From NCBI GenBank assembly GCA_963747315.1, contig CAVVEQ010000013.1:682001-746000 (forward strand): a stretch of 64,000 nt of DNA, read 5' to 3'. The first letter of the stretch is position 1; every line of letters starts with the position of its first letter. Shown piece after piece: positions 52,847 to 60,881 of the stretch. The position numbers and the translations under genes were made by a program. Below the pieces are notes generated by a model. That model made no database searches. It worked only from the letters and a program-made list of their open reading frames with translations, and had not been told where the DNA came from. Source of the DNA: CAVVEQ01 sp963747315 (GTDB lineage: Bacteria > Chloroflexota > Anaerolineae > Anaerolineales > Anaerolineaceae).

Positions 52847-54696
52847 TTCGTTTTCTCCTCATTGGTAAGGATCGCTTGCGTGATCCATTTGGCTGTCAAT
52901 GGCAATCCATCGGTGTGGGTGGTCTTGATCAATTTCTCAGCCTGAGAGGGAAATTCCAGGGTGAGCACCTGTTGCAATTGCCCATCCCGATTCATCTCCA
53001 CCACATAGACCCGCTCGTGATCCTCCATGAATTTCAGAACTTTGCTTGAAAATGGTATGGAACGAACCCGGAGGTAATCCGCCGGGGTACCCGCGGAATC
53101 AAGCAAATCCAACGCTTCCTCCACAGCAGGGTTCGCCGATCCGCTAGCAATGATCCCGATCCTTGCGGTCCGGCCAGAAGTGGTGACTGGTTGTGGAAGA
53201 ACTTCTCGGGAATTCTCAATTTTCCGCTTGATTCGATTCAATCCAGTTTCCCACTCCCGGGCATCCTCTGAGTATTGAGCATATTCATCGTGTCCGGTGC
53301 CTCTTGCAAAATATGCTCCATTGGGATTTAGGTTCCCCGGAATCGTGCGGTATGGAATCCCATCACCGTCAATATCCAAATACCTTCCCCACCGGATTCC
53401 ATGCTCAGTCATGAATTTTTCAAGATCATCTTCCCAAAGCACTTTGCCGCGATCAATGGGAAGATCCGGGTATTTGAACTTTTCTGTCATCCATTGGTTC
53501 ATTCCCAAATCAAGATCGCTCAGGATAATCACAGGGGTTTGGTAGCGTTCGGCGATATCGAACGCTTTCCACCCGAATTCAAAACATTCCTCCACAGAGC
53601 CCGGTATCAGAATGATGTATTGGGTATCTCCATGCCCCAGGAAATAGGAGAATGTCAGGTCTCCCTGGGCAGTCCTGGTGGGGAGTCCGGTGCTTGGGCC
53701 AACCCGTTGAACATCCCACACAACGACGGGGACCTCCGCGTAATATGCCAGACCCATGTATTCAGCCATGAGGCTTAAACCAGGACCAGATGTCGAGGTC
53801 ATCGAGCGCAATCCTGCCCAGCCGGCGCCAATTGTCATCCCGATCGCAGCCAATTCATCCTCCGCCTGGACGACCACATAGGTCGCCTTACCGGTTCCAG
53901 GTTCTTTTCGATATTGAGGCAGGTATTCGTTGAGAGATTCCGCCAGCGTGCTCGCTGGAGTGATCGGGTACCAGGCTGAAAACTGCACACCACCAAAGAT
54001 CGAACCAAGCGCTCCGGCGGTATTCCCATCGGCCATAATGCATTCACTGGTCAGGTCCATCGGCTCCAGGCGGAAATGGTCTGTTTTAACCAGATTGGCT
54101 TTTGACCAGTTGAATGCTTTTTCGATAATCTCCATGTTGGATGTTATCGCTTTATCCTTGCCTTGAAAATGATATTCTATAGCCAAACGTATCTTTTGCA
54201 TCTCGATGCCCAAAATATCAGCCAGGATACCCACATAGATCATATTTGAAATGTAATCCCGTAATCCGGCAGGGGCTTCTGTTTCTTTTGCCATTGATTT
54301 AATTGGCATTGGATAAGTGGTGACCATCTCAGGGATCGCTGGTAGAACTATGTCATCCGAATAGAAGAGTACACCCTCTGGATTGAGAAAACGGATATCT
54401 TCCTGGATTGAAGCCTGATTCATCGCCACGACGATATCATCCTGCTCCACCCGCCCGGTATAACCATGCTTGCTCACGCGGATCGTGTACCAGGTGGGTA
54501 ATCCCTGGATATTGGATGGGAAAATATTCTTACCGGAAACCGGAATACCCATTCTGAATAACGCCCGCAGAATGGTTGTATTTGCTGTTGCGCTGCCCGA
54601 TCCGTTTACCGTGGAAAAAGTGATACTGAAATCATTCACACGGTCGCTGGATTGCTGTTCATTGATGCCCTTACTTTTCAATTGGGATGATCCCAT
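52843..54696 (-). CDS. korA: 2-oxoacid:ferredoxin oxidoreductase, fused gamma-alpha subunit
   Basis: The 617-residue protein combines an N-terminal gamma domain (FSTVNGSGSATANTTILRAL) and an alpha domain (AWYPITPASTLAESLNEYL, VVVQAEDELAAIGMTIGAGW, TSTSGPGLSLMAEYMGLAYY, VVVWDVQRVGPSTGLPTRT). This matches KorA with the gamma-alpha fusion. ATG 54696 is chosen because AAGGTG lies five bases upstream; a longer start at 54723 would overlap the regulator gene. The GntR-type regulator sits just upstream, so it likely controls this operon. Confidence 0.9.
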   Translation of the reverse strand: MGSSQLKSKGINEQQSSDRVNDFSITFSTVNGSGSATANTTILRALFRMGIPVSGKNIFPSNIQGLPTWYTIRVSKHGYTGRVEQDDIVVAMNQASIQEDIRFLNPEGVLFYSDDIVLPAIPEMVTTYPMPIKSMAKETEAPAGLRDYISNMIYVGILADILGIEMQKIRLAIEYHFQGKDKAITSNMEIIEKAFNWSKANLVKTDHFRLEPMDLTSECIMADGNTAGALGSIFGGVQFSAWYPITPASTLAESLNEYLPQYRKEPGTGKATYVVVQAEDELAAIGMTIGAGWAGLRSMTSTSGPGLSLMAEYMGLAYYAEVPVVVWDVQRVGPSTGLPTRTAQGDLTFSYFLGHGDTQYIILIPGSVEECFEFGWKAFDIAERYQTPVIILSDLDLGMNQWMTEKFKYPDLPIDRGKVLWEDDLEKFMTEHGIRWGRYLDIDGDGIPYRTIPGNLNPNGAYFARGTGHDEYAQYSEDAREWETGLNRIKRKIENSREVLPQPVTTSGRTARIGIIASGSANPAVEEALDLLDSAGTPADYLRVRSIPFSSKVLKFMEDHERVYVVEMNRDGQLQQVLTLEFPSQAEKLIKTTHTDGLPLTAKWITQAILTNEEKTK

Positions 54697-54715
54697 TTGC
54701 GCACCTTTCGAATAG

Positions 54716-55414
54716 TTATTCAAATTTTCCCGTCCTTGCGGCGGGAGGACGGTGGGAGATAAGGTCCATGTGATCGATCAGCGCCTGATACCCTTTTTGG
54801 TAGTCTCCGCAGCAGATCTCATTTACCATCTGCCCGTGGTAATCCCAGACTTTATTCAAGTAACCCAGATCCGTGTATAAACTGAGGCCTTCGGCTTCAT
54901 ACATCTCCCAATAAGCTTCCAGAATCCCGGTTACGAAGGGATTATTCAGCCGGCGGTAAATACAAAGGTGCAGTTCCTTATGCTCAGGCTGCGGGATTTG
55001 GATTGGATTCCCCTGCAATTTTCTCTTCGCAGTGAGCACAAGGTTGCGCAGGTGCTCTTGGTCAGATGGTGTCAACAGCGACACAGCCTGGTACCAGTAG
55101 GATGTTTCAATGTGATTGCGCAGATCAGTATATTCTTGGAAGTGATCGTTATCCACCCTCAACGCATAGGCAAGGTTATTAAGTAAGCCGGGAAGGAAAG
55201 AGTATTCCAGTTTTCGGAGACCCGTTTTCGGCTTGATCTCGACCAAACCCATCATTCGGGCTACTTCCAATTGCTCACGCAGGCTGGCAATGCTGATGCC
55301 AAGTTTTTTACTGATCTCATTGAGAGGTGGAAGGCGGTCGCTTTGTTCGTTGCGTTTCTCCGCCAGGTACTCAAGAAATGGGGATAATTCTAAGGAGTTT
55401 ATTCTTCTTGTCAT
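54716..55414 (-). CDS. GntR/FCD-type transcriptional regulator
   Basis: The 232-residue protein has an N-terminal winged helix (RLPPLNEISKKLGISIASLREQLEVAR) and a C-terminal helical FCD domain. Candidate metal His ligands lie in EHKELHLCIYRRLNNPF, DYHGQMVNEI and LIDHMDLI. FadR/FCD regulators bind organic acids. It precedes korAB by 19 bases in the same direction, so it probably senses a 2-oxoacid-related ligand and controls its own operon. A near-consensus promoter with an overlapping inverted repeat lies upstream. Confidence 0.85.
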   Translation of the reverse strand: MTRRINSLELSPFLEYLAEKRNEQSDRLPPLNEISKKLGISIASLREQLEVARMMGLVEIKPKTGLRKLEYSFLPGLLNNLAYALRVDNDHFQEYTDLRNHIETSYWYQAVSLLTPSDQEHLRNLVLTAKRKLQGNPIQIPQPEHKELHLCIYRRLNNPFVTGILEAYWEMYEAEGLSLYTDLGYLNKVWDYHGQMVNEICCGDYQKGYQALIDHMDLISHRPPAARTGKFE

Positions 55415-55444
55415 ATATATAATCGTATTAATCTGTTTATTCGG

Positions 55445-55457
55445 ATGATAATATCAT
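55445..55457. promoter_or_regulatory. Candidate operator of the GntR/kor operon
   Basis: ATGAT-AAT-ATCAT is an inverted repeat with five-base arms overlapping the -10 box of the regulator promoter. This position fits autorepression. No other copy was searched for. Confidence 0.35.
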
Positions 55458-55481
55458 AGCAAACCGTAACCGGATTGTCAA
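55453..55481 (-). promoter_or_regulatory. Near-consensus sigma-70-type promoter for the GntR-kor operon
   Basis: On the minus strand TTGACA (55481-55476) is separated by 17 bases from TATGAT (55458-55453). It is the best-matching promoter in the window. The start site would lie about 30 bases before the ATG at 55414. The 109-base gap to the M20 gene holds nothing else obvious. Confidence 0.75.
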
Positions 55482-55523
55482 TTAAGAGTTTTATTGGTTT
55501 TATCTTCAGGAATACGTTTAGGC

Positions 55524-56693
55524 TTATCCCAGCAACTTAATCACACTGGCGGTGATGAGTGCTGCGCCCTGGGAAAGCACGGCTTCATCAAAATTGAACT
55601 TGGGGTTGTGATGTCCGAAATTCAGTTCTCTGTCAGCGTTGGCAGAACCGATATACATATAACAACCTGGGACTTTTTCCTGGATCAGAGCCATATCTTC
55701 CGAGCCCATGGATTGGTAGTTATTATCGATCAAATGCCCAGTAAGAGTTGAGTGCGCTGCTTCGGTAACCAATTGTGTTACAAAAGGATCATTCACCAAT
55801 GGTGGATCGGACATGACCCATTTAATTTTTGCTACGCATCCCATCGATGCTGCGATTGAATTTGTAAGTTCATGGATTCTTGTGACCAAAAGGTCATGAA
55901 CCTCGCTCCGGAATGATCGGATGGTACCTTTCAATTCCACTGTTCCTGGAATTACATTATACGTTTCACCCCCTTTAATCTGCGTGATGCTGACCACCCC
56001 GCAATCTCTGGGAGATACATTGCGGCTCACCACGCTCTGCAGCCCGGTAATGATCATTGCGGAGGCGACAATGGGATCTGCAGTTTTTTCAGGGATTGCA
56101 CCATGTCCACCCTTCCCTTCTATCCTGATCTCAAAGAAATCAGCGCCAGCCATCACCGCTCCAGGAGTAATTCCCAGCCAACCCAAAGGTTTTTCATTCC
56201 AGATGTGGATTCCAAGAGCAAAATCTGGCTTTGGATCTTCCAGGATGCCCTCGGCGATCATTTGCGCAGCTCCCCCGGCACCTTCTTCAGCTGGTTGAAA
56301 TACAAGCTTGATCGTACCTGCTAGTTCGGTTCGTATAGCGGATAACAACCTTGCAACGCCAAGCCCGATCGCCATATGACCGTCGTGCCCGCAAGCATGC
56401 ATTTTACCTGGGGATAAAGATCGATAATCAACCCCGGTTTCTTCGTCCAACGCAAGGGCATCCATATCGAAACGTATCAAAATTGTATTCCCGGGTTTCA
56501 TTCCCTCGATCAATCCAATCACCCCCGTTTTGGCGATTCCGATTTTTAACGGAATTTCTAATTTTTTCAGTTCCTGCTGGATGATTCCTGATGAACGGAT
56601 TTCCTCAAAGCCTAATTCGGGATATTTGTGGAAATCACGGCGCAGGGCGATCATGTGATCTTGAAGTTTTAGAGATTCTTCCATCCAGTCCAT
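55524..56693 (-). CDS. M20-family amidohydrolase (hippurate/IAA-amino acid hydrolase-like)
   Basis: The 389-residue protein has the M20D pattern: ALRRDFHKYPELGFEE, RFDMDALALDEETG, MHACGHDGHMAIGLGVARLL, FQPAEEGAGGAAQMI, IHIWNEKPLG, GGHGAIPEKTADPI and SMGSEDMALIQEKVPG. Two metals are bound by the CGHDGH, EE and ED groups. It removes N-acyl groups from amino acids or related conjugates. It is the last gene of the glmS operon and starts five bases after a PIG-L deacetylase gene. Substrate unknown; an amino-sugar or acyl-amino-acid role is possible. Confidence 0.88.
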   Translation of the reverse strand: MDWMEESLKLQDHMIALRRDFHKYPELGFEEIRSSGIIQQELKKLEIPLKIGIAKTGVIGLIEGMKPGNTILIRFDMDALALDEETGVDYRSLSPGKMHACGHDGHMAIGLGVARLLSAIRTELAGTIKLVFQPAEEGAGGAAQMIAEGILEDPKPDFALGIHIWNEKPLGWLGITPGAVMAGADFFEIRIEGKGGHGAIPEKTADPIVASAMIITGLQSVVSRNVSPRDCGVVSITQIKGGETYNVIPGTVELKGTIRSFRSEVHDLLVTRIHELTNSIAASMGCVAKIKWVMSDPPLVNDPFVTQLVTEAAHSTLTGHLIDNNYQSMGSEDMALIQEKVPGCYMYIGSANADRELNFGHHNPKFNFDEAVLSQGAALITASVIKLLG

Positions 56694-56698
56694 ATCGA

Positions 56699-57427
56699 TC
56701 AGCCTAAGACCACCCGTCGGAATTTTTCCTCGTACCTGGGATTTTCCGGTGTGCTGTCCTCTGCCCTTCGTTCGCGCATGCGCATGTCAAATTCTGCCGG
56801 CTCCCCGATCTGGCTTTGGTGCTCGTGTAATGCAAGCAGTTTTTTTTCCCACTGGAGTGTGACATCGATCATCGTGTTATTCTCCACCGGGAGAGCTACC
56901 CAAACTTCTTCAATGCTATGAGGATGCAATCCTTCTCCACTGATCAATTCTGGATAATAAAGGGGATTTCCAGCTGCGGGATAAATCGCTTCCAATACGA
57001 TCCTGCCTGCGGCGAGATGATCGGGATGATTAAGCCGGTTGCCACGGAAGAACTGGTTGCCGGGATCGCAGGTGACAACGATCTCTGGTTTTATCGATCG
57101 AATCTGGCGCACAGCAGCTTTCCGGGTTTCAAGTGTAGCTTCAAGGTAGCCATCCGGATAATTCAGAAAGTGAACCTCCCCCACCCCAAGGACATCTGCT
57201 GCAGCTCTTTGTTCTACTGCTCTGTGGTTTGAAATGGAAACCGGATCCATCAAATCCTCATTGCCACCTTTATCACCCCTGGTGAAAAGGCAATATGAAA
57301 CCTGGTGGCCGTTTTGGATCCAACGCGCCAGGGTTGCGCCGCAGAAGAATTCAGGATCGTCGGGATGGGCCAGCATCACCAAAATGCGTTTACGTGTTAC
57401 CCAACCCTCAGGTTGAAGCGGATCCAA
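56699..57427 (-). CDS. PIG-L family N-acetylglucosaminyl deacetylase
   Basis: The 242-residue zinc deacetylase has RILVMLAHPDDPEFFCGATLAR (AHPDD), FTRGDKGGNED, and RLNHPDHLAAGRIVLEA (HPDH, zinc ligand). These match the LmbE/MshB/BshB family that deacetylates N-acetylglucosamine conjugates. It lies six bases after the RicT-like gene and five bases before the M20 gene. Its presence in the glmS operon suggests amino-sugar linked small-molecule or glycolipid metabolism. Confidence 0.88.
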   Translation of the reverse strand: MDPLQPEGWVTRKRILVMLAHPDDPEFFCGATLARWIQNGHQVSYCLFTRGDKGGNEDLMDPVSISNHRAVEQRAAADVLGVGEVHFLNYPDGYLEATLETRKAAVRQIRSIKPEIVVTCDPGNQFFRGNRLNHPDHLAAGRIVLEAIYPAAGNPLYYPELISGEGLHPHSIEEVWVALPVENNTMIDVTLQWEKKLLALHEHQSQIGEPAEFDMRMRERRAEDSTPENPRYEEKFRRVVLG

Positions 57428-57433
57428 ATCGCA

Positions 57434-58315
57434 CTACTCCTTTTTCTTTTCCCTGTCTGTGCGTTCCTTACTTTCCTCTTCCATGAGCTCTACTTCATCT
57501 TTATGGAAATGAACTACACCCACTTCAGGTATTTCCACCAGGATCATCGCCTGTAAAGGATTGACATCCAAAACCTTTCCCATACCGCGCGGGGTCTTCA
57601 CGATCTTGTTGCGCCGGGGAAGTTGTGCTCTGGCATCCACATAATTTTGATATTCATAAATAAGACAGCATCGAAGTCTGCCGCACATACCGGTGATCTC
57701 AGAGGGGGTCAGCGATACAGATTGCTCTTTGGCCATGCGAATGGAGATCGAGCTGAATTCTGTTAAAAATCTTGTACAGCAACGGGTTTCCAAACCGCAT
57801 GCACCCATCCCCCCCATACATTTGGCTACATCCCTGGGTCCCACCTGCCGAAGATCCACAGCTGAAGGCTGAAACATTCGCTGCATATCCGAGCGCATTG
57901 ATTTAAGATCAACTTTCTCTTCGCTCTCGGTGCAGAATTGGATGGAAAGCCGGCTTCCTTCGAATGAGTATTCCGCGTTCACGAATTTGACTCCGCGCAA
58001 ATTTAATTCTTTTGAACGTTTTTGTGCGGCTAGAACGACATCGCCTTCCTTCTGCTGCCAGTTTTGGCGCTGTAAAAGATCTTTCGGTGTGGCTTTGCGG
58101 TCAATCTGTTTCCATCCGCCTTCTGGCATGCTGGAGGTATCCGTGATAGTCCCGGTCACTTCACCGAGCTGCCATCCGCGGCTGGTTTCTACAACAACCA
58201 TATCACCTGTTTTCAACTCCCCCAGGCGTGTTGCGTCAAAATGGTAAATTTTGCCCACTTTGGAAAATCGCACGCCAACGATCATGCGTGGTTTTGCATC
58301 ATTCTTTTCGCTCAT
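57434..58315 (-). CDS. PSP1-domain protein (RicT/YaaT-like)
   Basis: The 293-residue protein starts with VGVRFSKVGKIYHFDA and has CMGGMGACGLETRCCTRFL and MCGRLRCCLIYEYQNYVDA. These Cys clusters are typical of RicT, which in Bacillus forms the Fe-S-containing RicA-RicF-RicT complex (RNase Y specificity). The PSP1 region is residues about 50-230; the C-terminus is charged. The usual neighbour holB is not here. It lies six bases after a Cys-rich ORF. Confidence 0.85.
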   Translation of the reverse strand: MSEKNDAKPRMIVGVRFSKVGKIYHFDATRLGELKTGDMVVVETSRGWQLGEVTGTITDTSSMPEGGWKQIDRKATPKDLLQRQNWQQKEGDVVLAAQKRSKELNLRGVKFVNAEYSFEGSRLSIQFCTESEEKVDLKSMRSDMQRMFQPSAVDLRQVGPRDVAKCMGGMGACGLETRCCTRFLTEFSSISIRMAKEQSVSLTPSEITGMCGRLRCCLIYEYQNYVDARAQLPRRNKIVKTPRGMGKVLDVNPLQAMILVEIPEVGVVHFHKDEVELMEEESKERTDREKKKE

Positions 58316-58321
58316 CAGGCA

Positions 58322-58663
58322 TCACCTGCTTGTTTCTTTTGATTTTTGGAACTTTTCCAGGTCTTTTTTGGCAGATTTGAAGTGATTTTCCAGATCAATA
58401 TCATCGCCTTTGAAGCGGTGGATCATTAGTTTCGCACATTGAGTACAACCCTGTGAAGCCCGAAAGGAGTCGGCATCGCAATCTGCGCATCGCCCAAGTC
58501 GGACCATCATCAGGGTAAAGGCGGCTTTCTCCACTTCGGAGGATTGGTCGCTTGTAACGAAATCCACCAATTTATCCCATGCATCACCCCTGCATCCGCG
58601 TAACAGGGGAGTTACCCGGGCGGGATAGAGGAAGTCTGTATCGGTATTGTACATGTCTGGCAA
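58322..58663 (-). CDS. Small Cys-rich protein of unknown function
   Basis: The 113-residue protein was not recognised. It has helical N- and C-terminal parts (FLYPARVTPLLRGCRGDAW, FKSAKKDLEKFQK) and a central four-Cys group, CADCD ... CTQCAKLM, likely to bind zinc or an Fe-S cluster. It lies between glmS (49 bases) and the RicT-like gene (6 bases). The Cys group beside RicT suggests a partner role, but this is speculation. Confidence 0.7.
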   Translation of the reverse strand: MPDMYNTDTDFLYPARVTPLLRGCRGDAWDKLVDFVTSDQSSEVEKAAFTLMMVRLGRCADCDADSFRASQGCTQCAKLMIHRFKGDDIDLENHFKSAKKDLEKFQKSKETSR

Positions 58664-58712
58664 TCTGCCTGCCGAATTTTAACACATCTGCTGCGACAAC
58701 CCGCGAATGGAT

Positions 58713-60554
58713 TTATTCGACGGTGACGGATTTTGCCAGGTTCCTTGGCTGATCCACATCCAAGCCCCTCAGGGTGGCAATATGATACGCAAGCATTTGC
58801 AAAGGAATCACGGTTGTGACCGGTGAAAGCAGCCAGGGTGTTTCGGGGATCTCAAGAACGTAATCGGCAAGTTCTTCAGTTGCCTGGTCGCCCTCAGTGG
58901 CCACAACCACCACAACACCACCCCGCGCCTTCACCTGCTCAACCTGGCTGATCATTTTATCGTGCCAGGGATCCCGTGGAATAATTGCAACCACGGGTAG
59001 CTGCTTATCTACCAGTGCGATGGGACCGTGTTTCATTTCACCGGCAGGGTAAGCCTCTGCATGGATGTAGGAGATTTCTTTTAATTTCAAGGCTCCTTCA
59101 TATGCGATGGGCATATTGATCCCTCTGCCCAGATAAAGAGCACTTTTGGTATCTTTAAAAGCCCGGGCGATCTTCTCAACTTCAGGTTCCCTATCCAGGC
59201 ACCTGCCCACAAGATCGGGGATGACGCGAATATCCCGGACGAGTCTCTTTCGTTCAGAGTCGTTGATAACCCCCCGGGAATCCGCAAGCAGGATGGCAAG
59301 CATGTAAAGATCCACCAGCGGTGCCGTAAATGCTTTTGTGGATGCCACACCGATCTCCGGTCCGCATTGCATGGAAATATATCCATCACTTAACCGCATC
59401 GCCTGGGAACCGATCGCATTCACGATCGACCATACTTTGGCTCCCTTCCGCCTCGCTTCCTCCATTGCCGCCAGCGTATCTGCAGTCTCCCCGGATTGGC
59501 TGATTGCCAGCACAACGCTGCCCGGCTCCAGGATCGGGTCACGGTAGCGGAATTCGGAGGCGATATCCACTTCCACCGGGATACGGGCGATCCGTTCGAT
59601 CATCACTTTCCCAACCATCCCCACGTGGGAAGCAGTTCCGCAGGCGGTGATGGTGATCTTTTTAATCCGGGCAAGTTCTTCGGTCGTGGAATTCAGCTGA
59701 TCAAGATTGATCAACCCTTTCTCGAAATCCACCCTTCCAGCCACTGTATCTGTCAGAGAGCGCACCTGCTCATGGATCTCCTTTTGCATGAAGTGGCGGT
59801 ATTCCCCCTTTTCCGCTGCCACCGGGTCCCAGGCAATCTGATTAACTGGTAATGAAATGCTTTTTCCTTGCAAGTCTCTGAATTCCACTCCGCCTTCGCT
59901 GACAATAGCCATCTGGTGCGATTCCAGGAACGAAACACGATGGGTATGTTCGATCAAAGCAGGTACATCCGATGCGATGAACATTTCCCCCGTCCCGTGA
60001 CCGATCACCACGCCTCCGGCGTTGCCGATACGGACCGCGATGATCTTGTCTGGTTCATCCAGTGCCATCACCACCAATCCGTGGGCACCCTTTAGGACCT
60101 TCACAGTTCGCAATACCGATGTGACCAGGTCAACCCCGCTTGTGTGATGGCGCTCGATCATCTGCACGATCGTCTCTGTATCCGTTTCGGAATTAAATTC
60201 AATCCCTTCCGCCTGTAGTTCAGCCTTTAACTCCAGATAGTTTTCCACAATACCATTATGAACCACTACCACTTTACCAGCGCTGCCCACATGCGGATGG
60301 GCATTCTTTGCAGAAGGCACGCCATGTGTCGCCCAGCGGGTGTGCCCAATCCCCACAGTCCCATGTATTGGATCTTTGCGGATCAGATTCTCCAATATCT
60401 CCAGTTTTCCGGCTTCTCTGCGAACCCGGATCTCCCCCTGGTCTAATACCGCCAAACCTGCTGAATCATAACCACGGTACTCTAACTTTTTCAGACCATT
60501 GAGGATGATCCTGGTCGCGTCATTTTTTCCGATATATCCAACAATTCCGCACAT
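58713..60554 (-). CDS. glmS: Glutamine-fructose-6-phosphate aminotransferase (isomerizing)
   Basis: The 613-residue protein starts MCGIVGYIGKNDA, with the catalytic Cys1 of the glutaminase domain. GYDSAGLA, GHTRWATHG and AHPHVG follow. Two SIS domains contain ACGTASHVGMVGK, ISQSGETADTLAAM, STKAFTAPLVDLY and the KH region SYIHAEAYPAGEMKHGPIALV, ending DVDQPRNLAKSVTVE. It makes glucosamine-6-phosphate, the start of hexosamine synthesis. GGAGG lies four bases before the ATG. The leader contains a glmS ribozyme. First gene of a five-gene operon. Confidence 0.96.
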   Translation of the reverse strand: MCGIVGYIGKNDATRIILNGLKKLEYRGYDSAGLAVLDQGEIRVRREAGKLEILENLIRKDPIHGTVGIGHTRWATHGVPSAKNAHPHVGSAGKVVVVHNGIVENYLELKAELQAEGIEFNSETDTETIVQMIERHHTSGVDLVTSVLRTVKVLKGAHGLVVMALDEPDKIIAVRIGNAGGVVIGHGTGEMFIASDVPALIEHTHRVSFLESHQMAIVSEGGVEFRDLQGKSISLPVNQIAWDPVAAEKGEYRHFMQKEIHEQVRSLTDTVAGRVDFEKGLINLDQLNSTTEELARIKKITITACGTASHVGMVGKVMIERIARIPVEVDIASEFRYRDPILEPGSVVLAISQSGETADTLAAMEEARRKGAKVWSIVNAIGSQAMRLSDGYISMQCGPEIGVASTKAFTAPLVDLYMLAILLADSRGVINDSERKRLVRDIRVIPDLVGRCLDREPEVEKIARAFKDTKSALYLGRGINMPIAYEGALKLKEISYIHAEAYPAGEMKHGPIALVDKQLPVVAIIPRDPWHDKMISQVEQVKARGGVVVVVATEGDQATEELADYVLEIPETPWLLSPVTTVIPLQMLAYHIATLRGLDVDQPRNLAKSVTVE

Positions 60555-60576
60555 GCTGCCTCCAAAATAAAAACCT

Positions 60577-60595
60577 CCGTACTGGAATTGTACGG
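60577..60595 (-). other. Small hairpin in the glmS leader after the ribozyme
   Basis: CCGTAC (60577-60582) pairs with GTACGG (60590-60595) over a seven-base loop. It lies just upstream of two GGAGG sequences and may affect ribosome access. Too weak and T-poor to be a terminator. Confidence 0.4.
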
Positions 60596-60600
60596 TCTAA

Positions 60601-60757
60601 TTATTGTGAAATGAGATCTTCCCTGTGAATTTCCGGTTTGTCTTCCGGGAGGGCATCCGCTGATCTTTCGATTTTCCCGGGTTTTCCCGGTTAGCGCTGC
60701 CTCGCGGCAGCGAACCCTCATCCTCGTCACTCTGAAAATATCCAGAGCCATGCGCTA
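60601..60757 (-). ncRNA. glmS self-cleaving ribozyme with two inserted hairpins
   Basis: Read on the minus strand just upstream of glmS. AGCGCATGG matches the cleavage-site core (canonical AGCGCC-UGG); cleavage is expected between A60756 and G60755. P1 is CTCTG (60747-60743) with CAGAG (60734-60730), followed directly by TGACGAGG (60729-60722), as in known glmS RNAs. P2 pairs GAGGG (60719-60715) with CCCTC (60653-60649). Between them come GTT, two extra hairpins (60712-60695, stem CGCTGCC with GCGA loop; 60690-60677, stem CCGGG with AAAA loop), then AATCGAAAGATC and the AGCGGATGCCC block (canonical GGCGGRUGCC). A CCGG/CCGG P3-like stem follows. Glucosamine-6-phosphate would trigger cleavage and lower glmS expression. 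Confidence 0.85.
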
Positions 60758-60795
60758 TTCGGTTCCAGGTCAGGATCTACATTCTGTTCTGTCAG

Positions 60796-60801
60796 ATTAT
60801 A
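60796..60801 (-). promoter_or_regulatory. -10 element of the glmS ribozyme transcript
   Basis: TATAAT on the minus strand at 60801-60796. The start would fall about 30 bases before the ribozyme cleavage site. A TTGACA at 60818-60813 is only 11 bases upstream, too close to act as its -35. Confidence 0.55.
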
Positions 60802-60867
60802 CCTGAATCAAATGTCAAAACTCATACAAGATCATCTGTCTATTAGTAGAGTCCAATTCTTTTCTCA

Positions 60868-60873
60868 TATAAT
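60868..60873 (+). promoter_or_regulatory. -10 element giving a leaderless transcript
   Basis: TATAAT at 60868-60873 lies eight bases before ATG 60882 with no Shine-Dalgarno between. The gap to the divergent glmS leader holds both promoters. Confidence 0.5.
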
Positions 60874-60881
60874 TGAGACAT

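Noticed and set aside
54697..54723. Start of korA at 54723
   Set aside because: It would overlap the regulator stop; ATG 54696 has a good ribosome site five bases upstream.
60491..60751. 86-residue minus-strand frame over the glmS leader
   Set aside because: It overlaps the ribozyme and the start of glmS. The base pattern is explained by RNA structure.
60796..60818. TTGACA and TATAAT as a complete promoter for glmS
   Set aside because: The spacing is only 11 bases; standard spacing is near 17. Only the -10 is kept.
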